Below are positions 10,794 to 19,016 of a stretch of DNA of 64,000 nt, piece by piece (within the stretch, counting starts at the first letter, position 1; each line of letters opens with the position of its first letter). The notes below the pieces were generated by a model that saw only the letters and a program-made list of their open reading frames with translations, had not been told where the DNA came from and made no database searches. Source of the stretch: Rhizobium sp. G21 (GTDB lineage: Bacteria > Pseudomonadota > Alphaproteobacteria > Rhizobiales > Rhizobiaceae). Both the position numbers and the translations under genes were made by a program. The DNA lies in NCBI RefSeq assembly GCF_014158035.1, contig NZ_JACFXW010000001.1, positions 3,388,001 to 3,452,000 on the forward strand, given 5' to 3'.

Positions 10794-10970
10794 GCCGTGA
10801 CGACAAGGTTTGGAGAAACGTTCCTGCTCTGTCCGCTGAGCTACGGGTCCATGATGCGCACGCAGGGTTGGTGTGGCGGCTGCGCGCAAACAAGTATGGA
10901 GGACCCGGCGGGATTCGAACCCGCGACCTGGAGGTGACAGCCTCTAGTTTCTTCCGGCATTCGTCACGGC
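10794..10970 (-). ncRNA. Y-RNA / permuted tRNA-like RNA 1 (rsr-proximal)
   Basis: The terminal stem is a perfect 10 bp: GCCGTGACGA (10970-10961) with TCGTCACGGC (10803-10794). Then come ATGCCGGAAGAAACT (whose AGAAAC can pair with GTTTCT near the 3' strand), a short GAGG/CCTC variable arm, a perfect T-arm (10924-10908), a 7-bp acceptor stem CGGGTCC / GGACCCG (10907-10901 with 10850-10844) and the D-arm GTAGCTCAGCGGACAGAGC. The acceptor stem is closed by a 50-nt extension with its own GC-rich hairpin instead of a tetraloop. It starts 37 bp after the rsr stop codon. Confidence 0.85.
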
Positions 10971-11007
10971 GCCCCACGCCGGTCACGACCCGGCGGGGAG
11001 CATTCTT

Positions 11008-12564
11008 TTAGAGGACAATGTCCTCAATCTCCTTCACCCAGCTTTCAGCACCCGACTTTCCGGATGCGAACGTGCTGATGGCGCTGAAGACGGCGTCGGA
11101 GAAGCCGCCGACATTCAGCACATCGACCGATGTCGCTGCCTGCGACGTGGCGTAAGGCTGGATATCCAGGCAGATCAGCTTGGCAGCCGGGTTCCGCGCC
11201 TTGATCCGTGTCCATTCCACCATCATCGCAGAGGCCTGGCCGTTGGGACGCGCATCCATCCAGGACTGATTGTCCGAGATGAACACCACGAGGTTGACCT
11301 TCGCCTTCTCGTCCGCCAACTTTTTCAGCGGCGCGGAGCAGTTGGTTCCGCCGCCGCCGATCGCCGCCAGCTTTTCGGCATTGGTCATCACCGAGTCCCG
11401 CCGGTTGAGATCCACCTTCACAACGTGGTTCTCGAACGGCAGCACCCGCGCCTTCGGGTTGCGCTCCAGAAACGCCGCCGTCATAAGGCCGGCCACGTCG
11501 ATGCAACGCACCGATGACGTCGCCCCCTTGCGGAAACCCGTCACCGACGAACTCATCGAGCCCGACACATCAGGGCAGAGCACGACATCGCCCGGTATCG
11601 CCGGCACATTGCCGATCGCCGCCTGCATCGCATCCTGAAGCGCATCGCGAACCACAGGCGGAACCGTTTGGTCGACCATCTTCCACGCCATCATCAACTG
11701 ATAGGGGAAGACTTTGGCTTTGCGGACCTGTTCCGGATCGGCCAGTCGACCGGCGACTTCCTCGGCAACGCCCTCGACCGCGAACACGCCATTGCGCGCG
11801 AGTGTGTTGAGATTCTGCCGCAGCATCTGCCAGCCGCCCTTGCGGGCGATTTCGACCCAATGCTCGCGCTTCAGCGGAAGCGAGGTCAGCATCTGGAACG
11901 GCGCATCGGGAACCGGGTTCGTCTGGTCGCGCCGGAACGCTTCCAGCGCCTTGACGGGGCCGGGCAGCGCCGCGTGATCATGCGGCTTGCCGATCGCCCA
12001 GGCGTAGAGCGCACGACGCGCCTCGCTTGCGGGCTTCGGATGGACCATCTTGATCACATCGGCGAGCGACGGATCGTTGCCGACCATGGCGCGCAGGATT
12101 TGCTCCGTGCTGGCGCGTTCGAGCCAGGCCTGGACCATCTTCTTCGGCCGCGTTCCGAGCGATTTCCGCCCCGTGGCGCCTGAGCGCATAACCTGCACAA
12201 AGCCACGCAGCATCTTGCCGCTTTTCACCACGCGCGGAAAAGCGCGGGTGAAGGCGTCGCTCTCAAGGCCTGACAGGATCGCCAGCAGCGTCACTGGCAT
12301 ATCCTTCATGTGGCCCTTCTCGGCCGCATAGATCGCCACCTTGCCCAGAAACTCCGGCTCCACCTCAAGCGCGAGCTTCCGCACCGCGTCAAGCTGGTCT
12401 GCTCCATCGGCGTAAAAGGTGTTGTTGAAGGTTCCGGTCACGGCATACTGCGCCAGCGCCTCACGCGCTGTCAGCGCACAGGCCGCAGCCCCTTCGTGAT
12501 TTTTTGTGTCCGTGCTCGGAAGCAGCTTGCCGAGGTAGGATCTGAAGATCGCCTTGTTTGCCAT
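11008..12564 (-). CDS. rsr: Rsr, bacterial Ro60 orthologue (TROVE domain plus vWA)
   Basis: The 518-residue protein has a TROVE/HEAT-repeat ring region (about residues 20-300; NNTFYADGADQLDAVRKLA and KMLRGFVQVMRSG) and a C-terminal von Willebrand A domain with the MIDAS motif DVSGSMS (about residue 331), TNCSAP and VFISDNQSW. Ro60 rings bind misfolded RNAs and Y RNAs, and bacterial Rsr can tether PNPase through a Y RNA. Start 12564 follows AGAGG by 7 nt. The longer frame start at 12588 would lie at or before the predicted sigma-54 transcription start. It is the first gene of the rsr-RNA array-rtcB unit, divergent from rtcR. Confidence 0.93.
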   Translation of the reverse strand: MANKAIFRSYLGKLLPSTDTKNHEGAAACALTAREALAQYAVTGTFNNTFYADGADQLDAVRKLALEVEPEFLGKVAIYAAEKGHMKDMPVTLLAILSGLESDAFTRAFPRVVKSGKMLRGFVQVMRSGATGRKSLGTRPKKMVQAWLERASTEQILRAMVGNDPSLADVIKMVHPKPASEARRALYAWAIGKPHDHAALPGPVKALEAFRRDQTNPVPDAPFQMLTSLPLKREHWVEIARKGGWQMLRQNLNTLARNGVFAVEGVAEEVAGRLADPEQVRKAKVFPYQLMMAWKMVDQTVPPVVRDALQDAMQAAIGNVPAIPGDVVLCPDVSGSMSSSVTGFRKGATSSVRCIDVAGLMTAAFLERNPKARVLPFENHVVKVDLNRRDSVMTNAEKLAAIGGGGTNCSAPLKKLADEKAKVNLVVFISDNQSWMDARPNGQASAMMVEWTRIKARNPAAKLICLDIQPYATSQAATSVDVLNVGGFSDAVFSAISTFASGKSGAESWVKEIEDIVL

Positions 12565-12599
12565 GACGGAACCTCTCAGGTTGTTCATGCCAGATACCT

Positions 12600-12615
12600 T
12601 GCAGGGCGTGTGCCA
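12600..12615 (-). promoter_or_regulatory. Sigma-54 promoter of rsr-RNA array-rtcB
   Basis: The minus strand reads TGGCACACGCCCTGCA, matching the -24/-12 consensus TGGCAC-N5-TTGCA with one mismatch and exact GG-to-GC spacing. Transcription should begin near 12590, upstream of the rsr ribosome site. The divergent RtcR is a sigma-54 enhancer-binding protein, which supports the assignment. Confidence 0.85.
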
Positions 12616-12647
12616 GTTTACCGAAAATCGCGTGGCCTAGTGAGAAA

Positions 12648-12667
12648 TATCATGTAAATATTTGATA
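12648..12667. promoter_or_regulatory. Possible RtcR upstream activator site
   Basis: An inverted repeat TATCA-N10-TGATA in an A/T-rich stretch, 33 bp upstream of the -24 element. Enhancer-binding proteins usually bind such sites. The arms are short, so this is only a candidate. Confidence 0.3.
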
Positions 12668-12774
12668 CAGAATGACTTTTAATTTCAATTGAGACACGCC
12701 GCGTGAGCTTGAACGCCACGCGCTGTCGAAATAGGATATCCTTAGATCTAAGAAATTATACCGTGGGATAAGGC

Positions 12775-14376
12775 ATGAAGCGCAGAGTCGCCATCAGCAT
12801 TCTTGGAACCACACTCGATATGGGCAAGCGAGAGGACCGTTGGAGCCGCTGGCGACCCAATGTCGCCCTGTGCCAGCAGTCCAGTCTGTTCATCGATCGG
12901 CTGGAGCTCATTCATGACGATCACGCGTCCAGCCTGGCGAGCCGCATCATCGACGATATCGAAATCGTCTCGCCCGCCACCGATGTCCGACCGACCGTCC
13001 TGAACTTCCGCGATCCCTGGGACTTCTCGGAGGTCTATACGAAGCTCCGCGATTTCGCCCGCGGCTACGCCTTCGATCCCGACAGCGAGGACTATATCGT
13101 CAATATCACCACCGGCACCCATGTCGCCCAGATCTGCTGGTTCCTGCTGACCGAAGCGCGCATCATCCCGGCGCGCCTTTTGCAGCTGTCGCCGCCGCGT
13201 GAGCGTAGCAAGTTCGACAATTATGCGGGAACGCATACGATTATCGACCTCGATCTCTCGCGCTATGACGAAATCGCCAAGCGGTTCGCCGCCGAGCAGA
13301 CCGAGGCTGCGTCCTTCCTCAAATCCGGGATCTCCACCCGCAACGCCGCCTTCAACCGCATGATCGACGAGATCGAACGGGTCGTGGTTCGCTCGACGGC
13401 GCCGGTGCTTCTGACGGGGCCGACCGGCGCGGGCAAGTCGCAACTGGCGCGGCGGATCTATGAACTCAAGAAGAGCCAGCACAAGATCAGCGGCCCGTTC
13501 GTGGAGGTCAACTGCGCGACGCTTCGTGGCGACCAGGCCATGTCCGCGCTGTTCGGGCATGTGAAAGGCGCTTTCACCGGCGCTGCGACCGAGCGCGCGG
13601 GGCTGCTCAAATCCGCCGACAAGGGCGTGTTGTTTCTCGACGAGATCGGCGAACTCGGGCTCGACGAGCAGGCGATGTGCCTGCGCGCCATCGAGGAAAA
13701 GCGTTTCCTGCCCGTCGGCGCCGACAAGGAGGCGTCGGCCGATTTTCAGCTGCTCGCCGGCACCAATCGCGATCTCGGCGAAGATGTGCGCAAGGGCAAG
13801 TTTCGCGAGGATCTCTACGCCCGCCTCAATCTCTGGACCTTCCAGCTGCCCGCGCTGCGCGACCGCAAGGAGGATATCGAACCCAATCTCGACTTCGAAC
13901 TTCGCCGCTACCTCGACAGGGAGGGCCAGAACGTCACCTTCAACAAGGAGGCGCGCGAGCGTTATCTCGCCTTCGCAACGGGACCGGACGCTGCCTGGAC
14001 CGCCAATTTTCGCGACCTCTCCGCCTCCGTCACTCGCATGGCGACGCTTGCGCCGCAGGGCCGCATCACCGCAGAGGCCGTGGATGACGAAATCCGCCGG
14101 CTGAGGATGCTGTGGCGGGTGGCGGGCGACGGCTGGGACGCTATCCTCGAAGAGGCGCTCGGAGAGGAAGCCGCCTCCCGCCTCGACCGCTTCGATGCCG
14201 TCCAACTCGCAGATGTCCTGCGTGTCTGCCGGCAGCACGCATCCGCCAGTTCAGCCGGCCGTGCTCTTTTTGCGCAGTCTCGGATGGAGAAGCAGAGCAG
14301 CAACGATGCTGATCGGCTGGTGAAATATCTCGGACGGTTCGGGCTAAGATTCCAGGACATGCTGCCAAGCGCATAA
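12775..14376 (+). CDS. rtcR: RtcR, CARF-domain sigma-54-dependent activator of RNA repair
   Basis: The 533-residue protein begins MKRRVAISILGTTLDMG, the RtcR N-terminal domain (CARF-like, about residues 1-180), thought to sense RNA-damage products. The AAA+ domain has Walker A GPTGAGKS (about 213-220), the sigma-54 contact loop GAFTGA (about 265), Walker B VLFLDEIGE (about 285) and the sensor region REDLYARLN. The C-terminal part resembles other RtcR proteins, and the length is normal. It faces away from rsr, with the sigma-54 promoter in the shared 210-bp gap, so it should activate rsr, the RNA array and rtcB. Confidence 0.94.
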   Translation: MKRRVAISILGTTLDMGKREDRWSRWRPNVALCQQSSLFIDRLELIHDDHASSLASRIIDDIEIVSPATDVRPTVLNFRDPWDFSEVYTKLRDFARGYAFDPDSEDYIVNITTGTHVAQICWFLLTEARIIPARLLQLSPPRERSKFDNYAGTHTIIDLDLSRYDEIAKRFAAEQTEAASFLKSGISTRNAAFNRMIDEIERVVVRSTAPVLLTGPTGAGKSQLARRIYELKKSQHKISGPFVEVNCATLRGDQAMSALFGHVKGAFTGAATERAGLLKSADKGVLFLDEIGELGLDEQAMCLRAIEEKRFLPVGADKEASADFQLLAGTNRDLGEDVRKGKFREDLYARLNLWTFQLPALRDRKEDIEPNLDFELRRYLDREGQNVTFNKEARERYLAFATGPDAAWTANFRDLSASVTRMATLAPQGRITAEAVDDEIRRLRMLWRVAGDGWDAILEEALGEEAASRLDRFDAVQLADVLRVCRQHASASSAGRALFAQSRMEKQSSNDADRLVKYLGRFGLRFQDMLPSA

Positions 14377-14615
14377 TCATTGGAACGCATGGCCTGCTTC
14401 ATCGCACGACAAGTGCGGTGAAGATCTGTAACAGCACCAACGATCACACCTTCGAAAAATGCTGGAAATACAGCGATCCGTCGATCAGACGGATCTGCTG
14501 CAGCGCTCTCCGGGAGGCGCAGGGTTACCAAGCGGCACACTCGGGCCACAGCCCGTCGCCGGTTTCGTGCCGCGCATGACCGACCCCTGCATGGACGGCG
14601 CGGGCGCCGGCGGAT

Positions 14616-15479
14616 TTAAGGCTGGGCGACAATGTCGCCTGCGGGAAGATGGTCGTGCTCAGCGCTGACAGTTCGGTTGGTGTTCGAGATGCCCAGCTTG
14701 GAAAGAATTGCTTGTCCGCCGGTGGTGCCCGGGGAGAGGTGCGCGCCTCGCTCTTGCCCGTCCTTGTAAACAATCAAGTTCGGCTGCGGCTCGTTAGATC
14801 GTGGCAGCTGCCAGGCCTTTGCCTGCCTGGTCACGATGACGATTTTGTCGGAGTCGTGAGCAGCCTGGCGCACGAACTCGCGCGCCTGGTAGCAAGAAGG
14901 TATTGCTGTCAACGCGCGGTGCATCTCAAACGTGGCGGAGTGGTATGGGAACAGTTCGACGGCGGCGATCCGGCAAGCCAACTTCGCTGTTGCGTCATCG
15001 AAGCTGCATTCACAGAACTCCGATATAGCTGAGATGATGCCCTTCAGCTTCTTCGCCCACCATCTATGTCCGCCTGTCCAGCACCATTGAGGATCCAGGA
15101 AGAGGAACGGATATCTCTCATCGCCCTGAAAATCCTGACGCAGAGAGCGTGAGACAGCCGCTCGGAATTCAGGCATGCGCAGCTCAGCGTGAAAGTCGCC
15201 GGCCTCAAGGCCAGGGTTGAGAAGGCAAATGATTATGTCTGCGCGCTTCAGGTCTCCCAGATAAGGGATGGGAAGAAGACCAAATTGAACGCGAGACCCT
15301 CGTGCCTCCTCGATCCAGTCCTTTGGGTCCACTGGCGCGTTCAGCCTTACACTATCTGCTACCTTGGGCGCTAACATCCAATCGCGGTCACGAGGATGGA
15401 CAAAGGGTTCTGCTTCGCACGGCATTTCGTTCCAGAATTGTGTGAGCTGATCGCCGGCGGTCTGGTGGCTTTCTTTCAT
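14616..15479 (-). CDS. Hypothetical island protein, weakly uracil-DNA-glycosylase-like
   Basis: The 287-residue protein is not recognised with certainty. Visible segments are FGLLPIPYLGDLKRADIIICLLNPGLEAGDF, LFLDPQWCWTGGHRWW and IAAVELFPYHSATF. A strand ending in NPG plus a later ELFPYHS recall proteins of the uracil-DNA-glycosylase superfamily, but the active site is not clear. No signal peptide or membrane helix is seen. It is convergent with rtcR (239 bp between the stops holds nothing obvious). A role beside the RNA-repair cassette is only inference. Confidence 0.6.
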   Translation of the reverse strand: MKESHQTAGDQLTQFWNEMPCEAEPFVHPRDRDWMLAPKVADSVRLNAPVDPKDWIEEARGSRVQFGLLPIPYLGDLKRADIIICLLNPGLEAGDFHAELRMPEFRAAVSRSLRQDFQGDERYPFLFLDPQWCWTGGHRWWAKKLKGIISAISEFCECSFDDATAKLACRIAAVELFPYHSATFEMHRALTAIPSCYQAREFVRQAAHDSDKIVIVTRQAKAWQLPRSNEPQPNLIVYKDGQERGAHLSPGTTGGQAILSKLGISNTNRTVSAEHDHLPAGDIVAQP

Positions 15480-15731
15480 CAGCTTTCTCCTCGGCGTCGC
15501 CCAGGTGACAAATGTCGGGAGACGATGCAGGATGAAGTCGCACGCGACAGATCCTGGCCAGCGCTAGATGTGGTGCGAAAAATGTCCGCTGATTGGAGAC
15601 CATACGAGGCGACGATCTGCAAGCTCATATGTCGCTGGCCGCGGCGCAGTATGCTCGCTGCCCACGCTGGTCGTGCCAAAGGCAGCGAAAATGGTAAACG
15701 CTGCTGAAAGAATGTTAGCATTGCGAGAGCG

Positions 15732-16721
15732 CTAAAGCTTGGCGACGAGATCGTCAGCAGACAAATGCGTGTAGCGCTTGAGCATTCGCAACTCTTTGTG
15801 ACCTGAAATTGTCGAGACTTCCATGACGTTCAGGCCCTTCTCGAATAGCCGGCTTATGCCTTCGTGGCGCAAGTCGTGGAAATGTAGACTGTCTACGCGA
15901 GCGCGTGCGAGTATCCGTCTCCAGGCCTGATTAAACGTTCCGGTCTTCATTGGAAAAACTTGGTCTGTTTGATCATCGCATCGTGCGCGCCATGTGCAGA
16001 GTTCGTCATGAGCGCGTTGAGACAGAGGAACTTCACGCGATGTTCCATTTTTCGTAAGAGCCAGCGAGATGACGCGGCGATTGTGCGAAACATCACTCCA
16101 TTTCATGCCGAGAAGCTCTCCACGACGCATCCCTGTCTCGATCGCAACGATGACCAGGTGCTTGAGAAAGGGGATCTTGCCTTCACCACATGCATCGAGA
16201 AGACGCTGTTCTTCTTCCGTAGACAGTCTACGACTGCGCTCATTCCTGACAACCGGACGACGGATCAACTTCACGACGTTCTTATTGAGGGGCAGTCCCC
16301 AATCGCGGATCGCCACCTCAATGATATGACTCAGAATTGCCAGATCGCGCACGACCGTAGACGCGGCTACGGATTTCAGACGTTCATCGCGAAATGAAGC
16401 GATATCCTGTTGGCTCAGACCGATCATTGTCCTGAACGCAAGCTCATGCCGCCGGAGAACCGTGATGCGCTGGCTCTCCTGAGTAGAGCTCCGCTTCAGC
16501 GGTGTGACTTCTTTCTGATAGCGCTCCATGAGGGCGCCGAAAGTCGTCGACTCGAGAATCTTGGTGTCTGGTGCCGCTCCGAACTTGTCGACCTGTGCTT
16601 CGAGCTCGCGCGCCCAGCGTTCCGCTTCCTGCCGCGTATCGAAGCTCTTGCACCGGGGCTTCGTGCCGCGCCTGCGCACTTGTGCTTGCCACCGCCCTCG
16701 TAGTTTTCGGATTGATGCCAT
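15732..16721 (-). CDS. Tyrosine recombinase/integrase
   Basis: The 329-residue protein has an N-terminal arm-binding-like part (ASIRKLRGRWQAQVRRRGTK), a SAM-like core-binding domain (about residues 60-150) and the catalytic domain: Arg in ETGMRRGELLGMKW, Lys in LTKNGTSREVPL, HDLRHEG, GHKELRML and nucleophile Tyr in KRYTHLS. It is probably the enzyme that inserted the island in tRNA-Ser. The start 16721 fits GGGCGGG upstream; the frame is open to 16772. It lies about 7.4 kb from the left attachment repeat and 11.4 kb from the right one, which is unusual for a simple island. Confidence 0.92.
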   Translation of the reverse strand: MASIRKLRGRWQAQVRRRGTKPRCKSFDTRQEAERWARELEAQVDKFGAAPDTKILESTTFGALMERYQKEVTPLKRSSTQESQRITVLRRHELAFRTMIGLSQQDIASFRDERLKSVAASTVVRDLAILSHIIEVAIRDWGLPLNKNVVKLIRRPVVRNERSRRLSTEEEQRLLDACGEGKIPFLKHLVIVAIETGMRRGELLGMKWSDVSHNRRVISLALTKNGTSREVPLSQRAHDELCTWRARCDDQTDQVFPMKTGTFNQAWRRILARARVDSLHFHDLRHEGISRLFEKGLNVMEVSTISGHKELRMLKRYTHLSADDLVAKL

Positions 16722-16897
16722 CTGACCCGCCCTGTTCAGATGAAGCGTAGGATGCCGGGAAGGGGAAGCCAAGGAGGCGGCAGCGAATTCGAAGTCCTAG
16801 GAAAAAGTGACTGCCTCGAAAGGGATGCGTCCGGCACCGGCATGCATCCACGAAAATGACTACCCGTCTGAGCGGGAGACGACAACCAGTGCTTCGG

Positions 16898-16984
16898 TTT
16901 GGTTGACATCGTGTCAACCAAAATCGTTTAGTGATCATGCGCGGGATGGGCATTAGTTTACACCAGGTTTACATCAAGTTGACA
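16898..16984. promoter_or_regulatory. Palindrome and 11-bp-spaced GTTKACA repeats upstream of the integrase
   Basis: A perfect 11-bp inverted repeat (16898-16908 with 16912-16922, centre TCG) contains GTTGACA on each strand. Three direct copies, GTTTACA (16956), GTTTACA (16967) and GTTGACA (16978), follow at exactly 11-bp steps, about one helical turn. They lie 180-260 bp upstream of the integrase. I read them as binding sites for a repressor, an excisionase or the integrase arm domain. Confidence 0.6.
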
Positions 16985-17794
16985 TTCCAGGGCGGCCTAG
17001 AAAAATTCCGGGCACGTCAACTTTCGCACCCGTTGTTGATTGCCGCCACCAACGCCTCAGTAAGCGCCGGCCTAATCCGTTTGGCGTTCTCAACGATTTG
17101 ATCATGAATGAGCTGTCGCGGGCGCGTGGACGTGGTTCTTAGCGAGTGTTGCCGTGAGACAAGAGGCATGGAAATCGCGGACTGATATATAGATCACCCT
17201 ATGGTCGGATGATCCTCATCCGCCGCGATTCGTTGACAGCACATTCAAAGCAGAGCAAGCACAGCTCACTCTAGAAGAGAGGAAACCGCCAGCTTGCCGT
17301 GATTGTTAGGCCAGTCGAGAGCTGACCCCGCCTTATGGGCCTGGTTGAAATAGACGGGCCGCACTTGGTTCCTTTCGAACTCTGCGATTTCCGCCTACCC
17401 ATGTAAACCGGGGACCTCGCCGTCATGTAAGCAGCCTCGTCCCTGGCTTGATCACAACCTGGTCACGACGGGTAGACGTGGCTACGAACGAGAGGTTAGT
17501 GAGTGGGATGTGAGCCGGCAATCGATAGTCCTGGCGTTCGCGTTCACGCCATGAGGACGAGGTCCCGATCCAACCCTTCCGTTGCCTCCGGCGGCACGCC
17601 GGAGACTTGAGACCATAGCATTGGGCTGCGTTTCGCAATTGTCCCTAAGAATTTTCTCTATGTTAGATATGTTTCTTTTTTAAGTGAATTACAATAACTG
17701 ACGGAAAATTCTTAGGGACAGGTTCCGGCGGGAAATTCTACTCTCCGGAATGAAATAATATACCCCGGCGAGGGGTGAGCGTGAGGCCTAACAC
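16985..17794. other. Intergenic region with structured segments, no gene seen
   Basis: About 0.8 kb with no convincing coding frame. The part 17525-17620 contains hairpins, including TGGCGT/ACGCCA and CTCCGGC/GCCGGAG stems, and 17640-17720 is a separate inverted repeat. The rest shows nothing I recognise. Confidence 0.5.
17640..17720. repeat. MITE-like 81-bp inverted-repeat element
   Basis: A perfect 17-bp terminal inverted repeat (17640-17656 with 17704-17720), starting TGTCCCTAAGAATTTTC, flanks 47 bp of A/T-rich DNA. The size and perfect ends suggest a small palindromic or MITE-like element. No transposase is adjacent. Confidence 0.6.
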
Positions 17795-18526
17795 ATGAAG
17801 AAAGCAGCCCCCGGTTATGATGCGCCGTTTCCGAAAACGATTGAAATCGTGCCCGGTCAATCTGACGAGGCGCTTGAGGTTTTCCTCAAAGCACGCCAGT
17901 GGCTGACCCGGGATGAAGCCGGATCGCCGAAGGTGATCACCCTGCATAGCCCCACTGCTGCTCGGTTGGTCTATGCCGGCATTCTGACGCGGACGGCTCC
18001 GAGGCAGGAAGACTACGACAACGCCGTCGAGTTCAGGCATCAACACGACGACTGGCGTGCTGCATGCACCGACCGGCAACGTGAGCTGTTGGAAGCGGCG
18101 GCGGAACGCGCAAGAGAGAAGCGTAACAGCGAGGAACGGAAAGCCTACGCCGAGAGAGTCGGTCGGCCTGTCCGGCCCTATCAGCGCGACCGGACGGACG
18201 AACATAAGAAGGAGTCAGCGAGAGAAAGCCAGAAGCGCTTTCTCCACAAAATGAGTTCGGAGGACCGCAAGAAATATGAGCGGGACCGCAAAGCAGCTTA
18301 TCGTGAAGCTAAGCGACGAAGTGGGGATGGGCTGGCAGTAGAGACTCACGGAGCGCCTACGGCGTCTTTGGACGCCCGAGCCAGCCTCGAGGTTGCTGAA
18401 GATGCTCAGCACCCCTCTACGACCGTTTCTCTCGAGCGTCTGTTAGAGGACTTGATCAAAGACCCCGAACGCGAACTCACACCGTTTGAACTTGGCCTTC
18501 TCACCTTTTTAGATGAGCCCGATTAG
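17795..18526 (+). CDS. Hypothetical charged island protein
   Basis: The 243-residue protein is not recognised. The middle (about residues 85-190) is very rich in Arg, Lys and Glu (AAERAREKRNSEERKAYAER and DRKKYERDRKAAYREAKRR), probably helical or coiled, and may bind nucleic acid. The N-terminal 85 residues look globular, with TLHSPTAARLVYAGIL. No signal peptide or membrane segment is seen. It lies alone on the plus strand just after the MITE-like repeat. Confidence 0.6.
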   Translation: MKKAAPGYDAPFPKTIEIVPGQSDEALEVFLKARQWLTRDEAGSPKVITLHSPTAARLVYAGILTRTAPRQEDYDNAVEFRHQHDDWRAACTDRQRELLEAAAERAREKRNSEERKAYAERVGRPVRPYQRDRTDEHKKESARESQKRFLHKMSSEDRKKYERDRKAAYREAKRRSGDGLAVETHGAPTASLDARASLEVAEDAQHPSTTVSLERLLEDLIKDPERELTPFELGLLTFLDEPD

Positions 18527-18601
18527 CCGGCTCCAAGTCATTGCGGGGCGGGGCTAGTTATTGCGCACGGAAAAGTTGCAAAATCGGCGAGATAACAAAT
18601 C

Positions 18602-18925
18602 TCAGGCTTTGTCCAGCCTCGCTCGCGCCTCCGCGAGTGCCTTTGACAATTCTTCAGGGCTCATCGTGGGCTCCTTTGGCAAGATCTCAGCCGGTGCTGA
18701 CGACGTTGTCCTGCCGTATCCGACGGCAGGCGCCAAGTGGGTTGCCGCTGTGGCTACTAGCCCCGCCACGATTAGGCCCAGCCCTGAGACGATACCGGCG
18801 TGTGCGATGACGAGCTTATGGAAATTGACGACGGATCGATATTCGTCAGCACCGGCGCCGAACAGAAGGAACAGCCAGGACGCGCCGAAGATGGCGGCGC
18901 CGGTGATGCTGAGTGGGTGTTTCAT
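18602..18925 (-). CDS. Small hypothetical membrane protein
   Basis: The 107-residue protein begins MKHPLSITGAAIFGASWLFLLFGAG (first membrane helix) and has a second helix in IAHAGIVSGLGLIVAGLVATA. The soluble tail ends in a helical MSPEELSKALAEARARL segment. GGAGA precedes the ATG at 18925; the frame is open to 19000 but that part is not protein-like. No family is recognised. Confidence 0.6.
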   Translation of the reverse strand: MKHPLSITGAAIFGASWLFLLFGAGADEYRSVVNFHKLVIAHAGIVSGLGLIVAGLVATAATHLAPAVGYGRTTSSAPAEILPKEPTMSPEELSKALAEARARLDKA

Positions 18926-19016
18926 TTCGTTGGTCTCCTTACTGAAGGGTCTATCCCCCATGACAAGAAGACGTCTAGGACAAGGATAAGTAGTCATCAA
19001 CGAATTTCAGGGCACG

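Noticed and set aside
10690..10860. Apparent ordinary tRNA genes (canonical D-arm and T-arm sequences) between rsr and rtcB
   Set aside because: The D-arm of one unit never leads to an anticodon arm and T-arm in normal order with a paired acceptor. The acceptor pairs T-arm side to the following D-arm side, so these are permuted mimics and not decoding tRNAs.
17430..17565. Possible sixth Y-like RNA (TAGTCCTGGCGTTCGC resembles the array's 5' strand on the opposite strand)
   Set aside because: Only a 5-bp stem can be drawn, and no T-loop or D-arm is visible between the strands.
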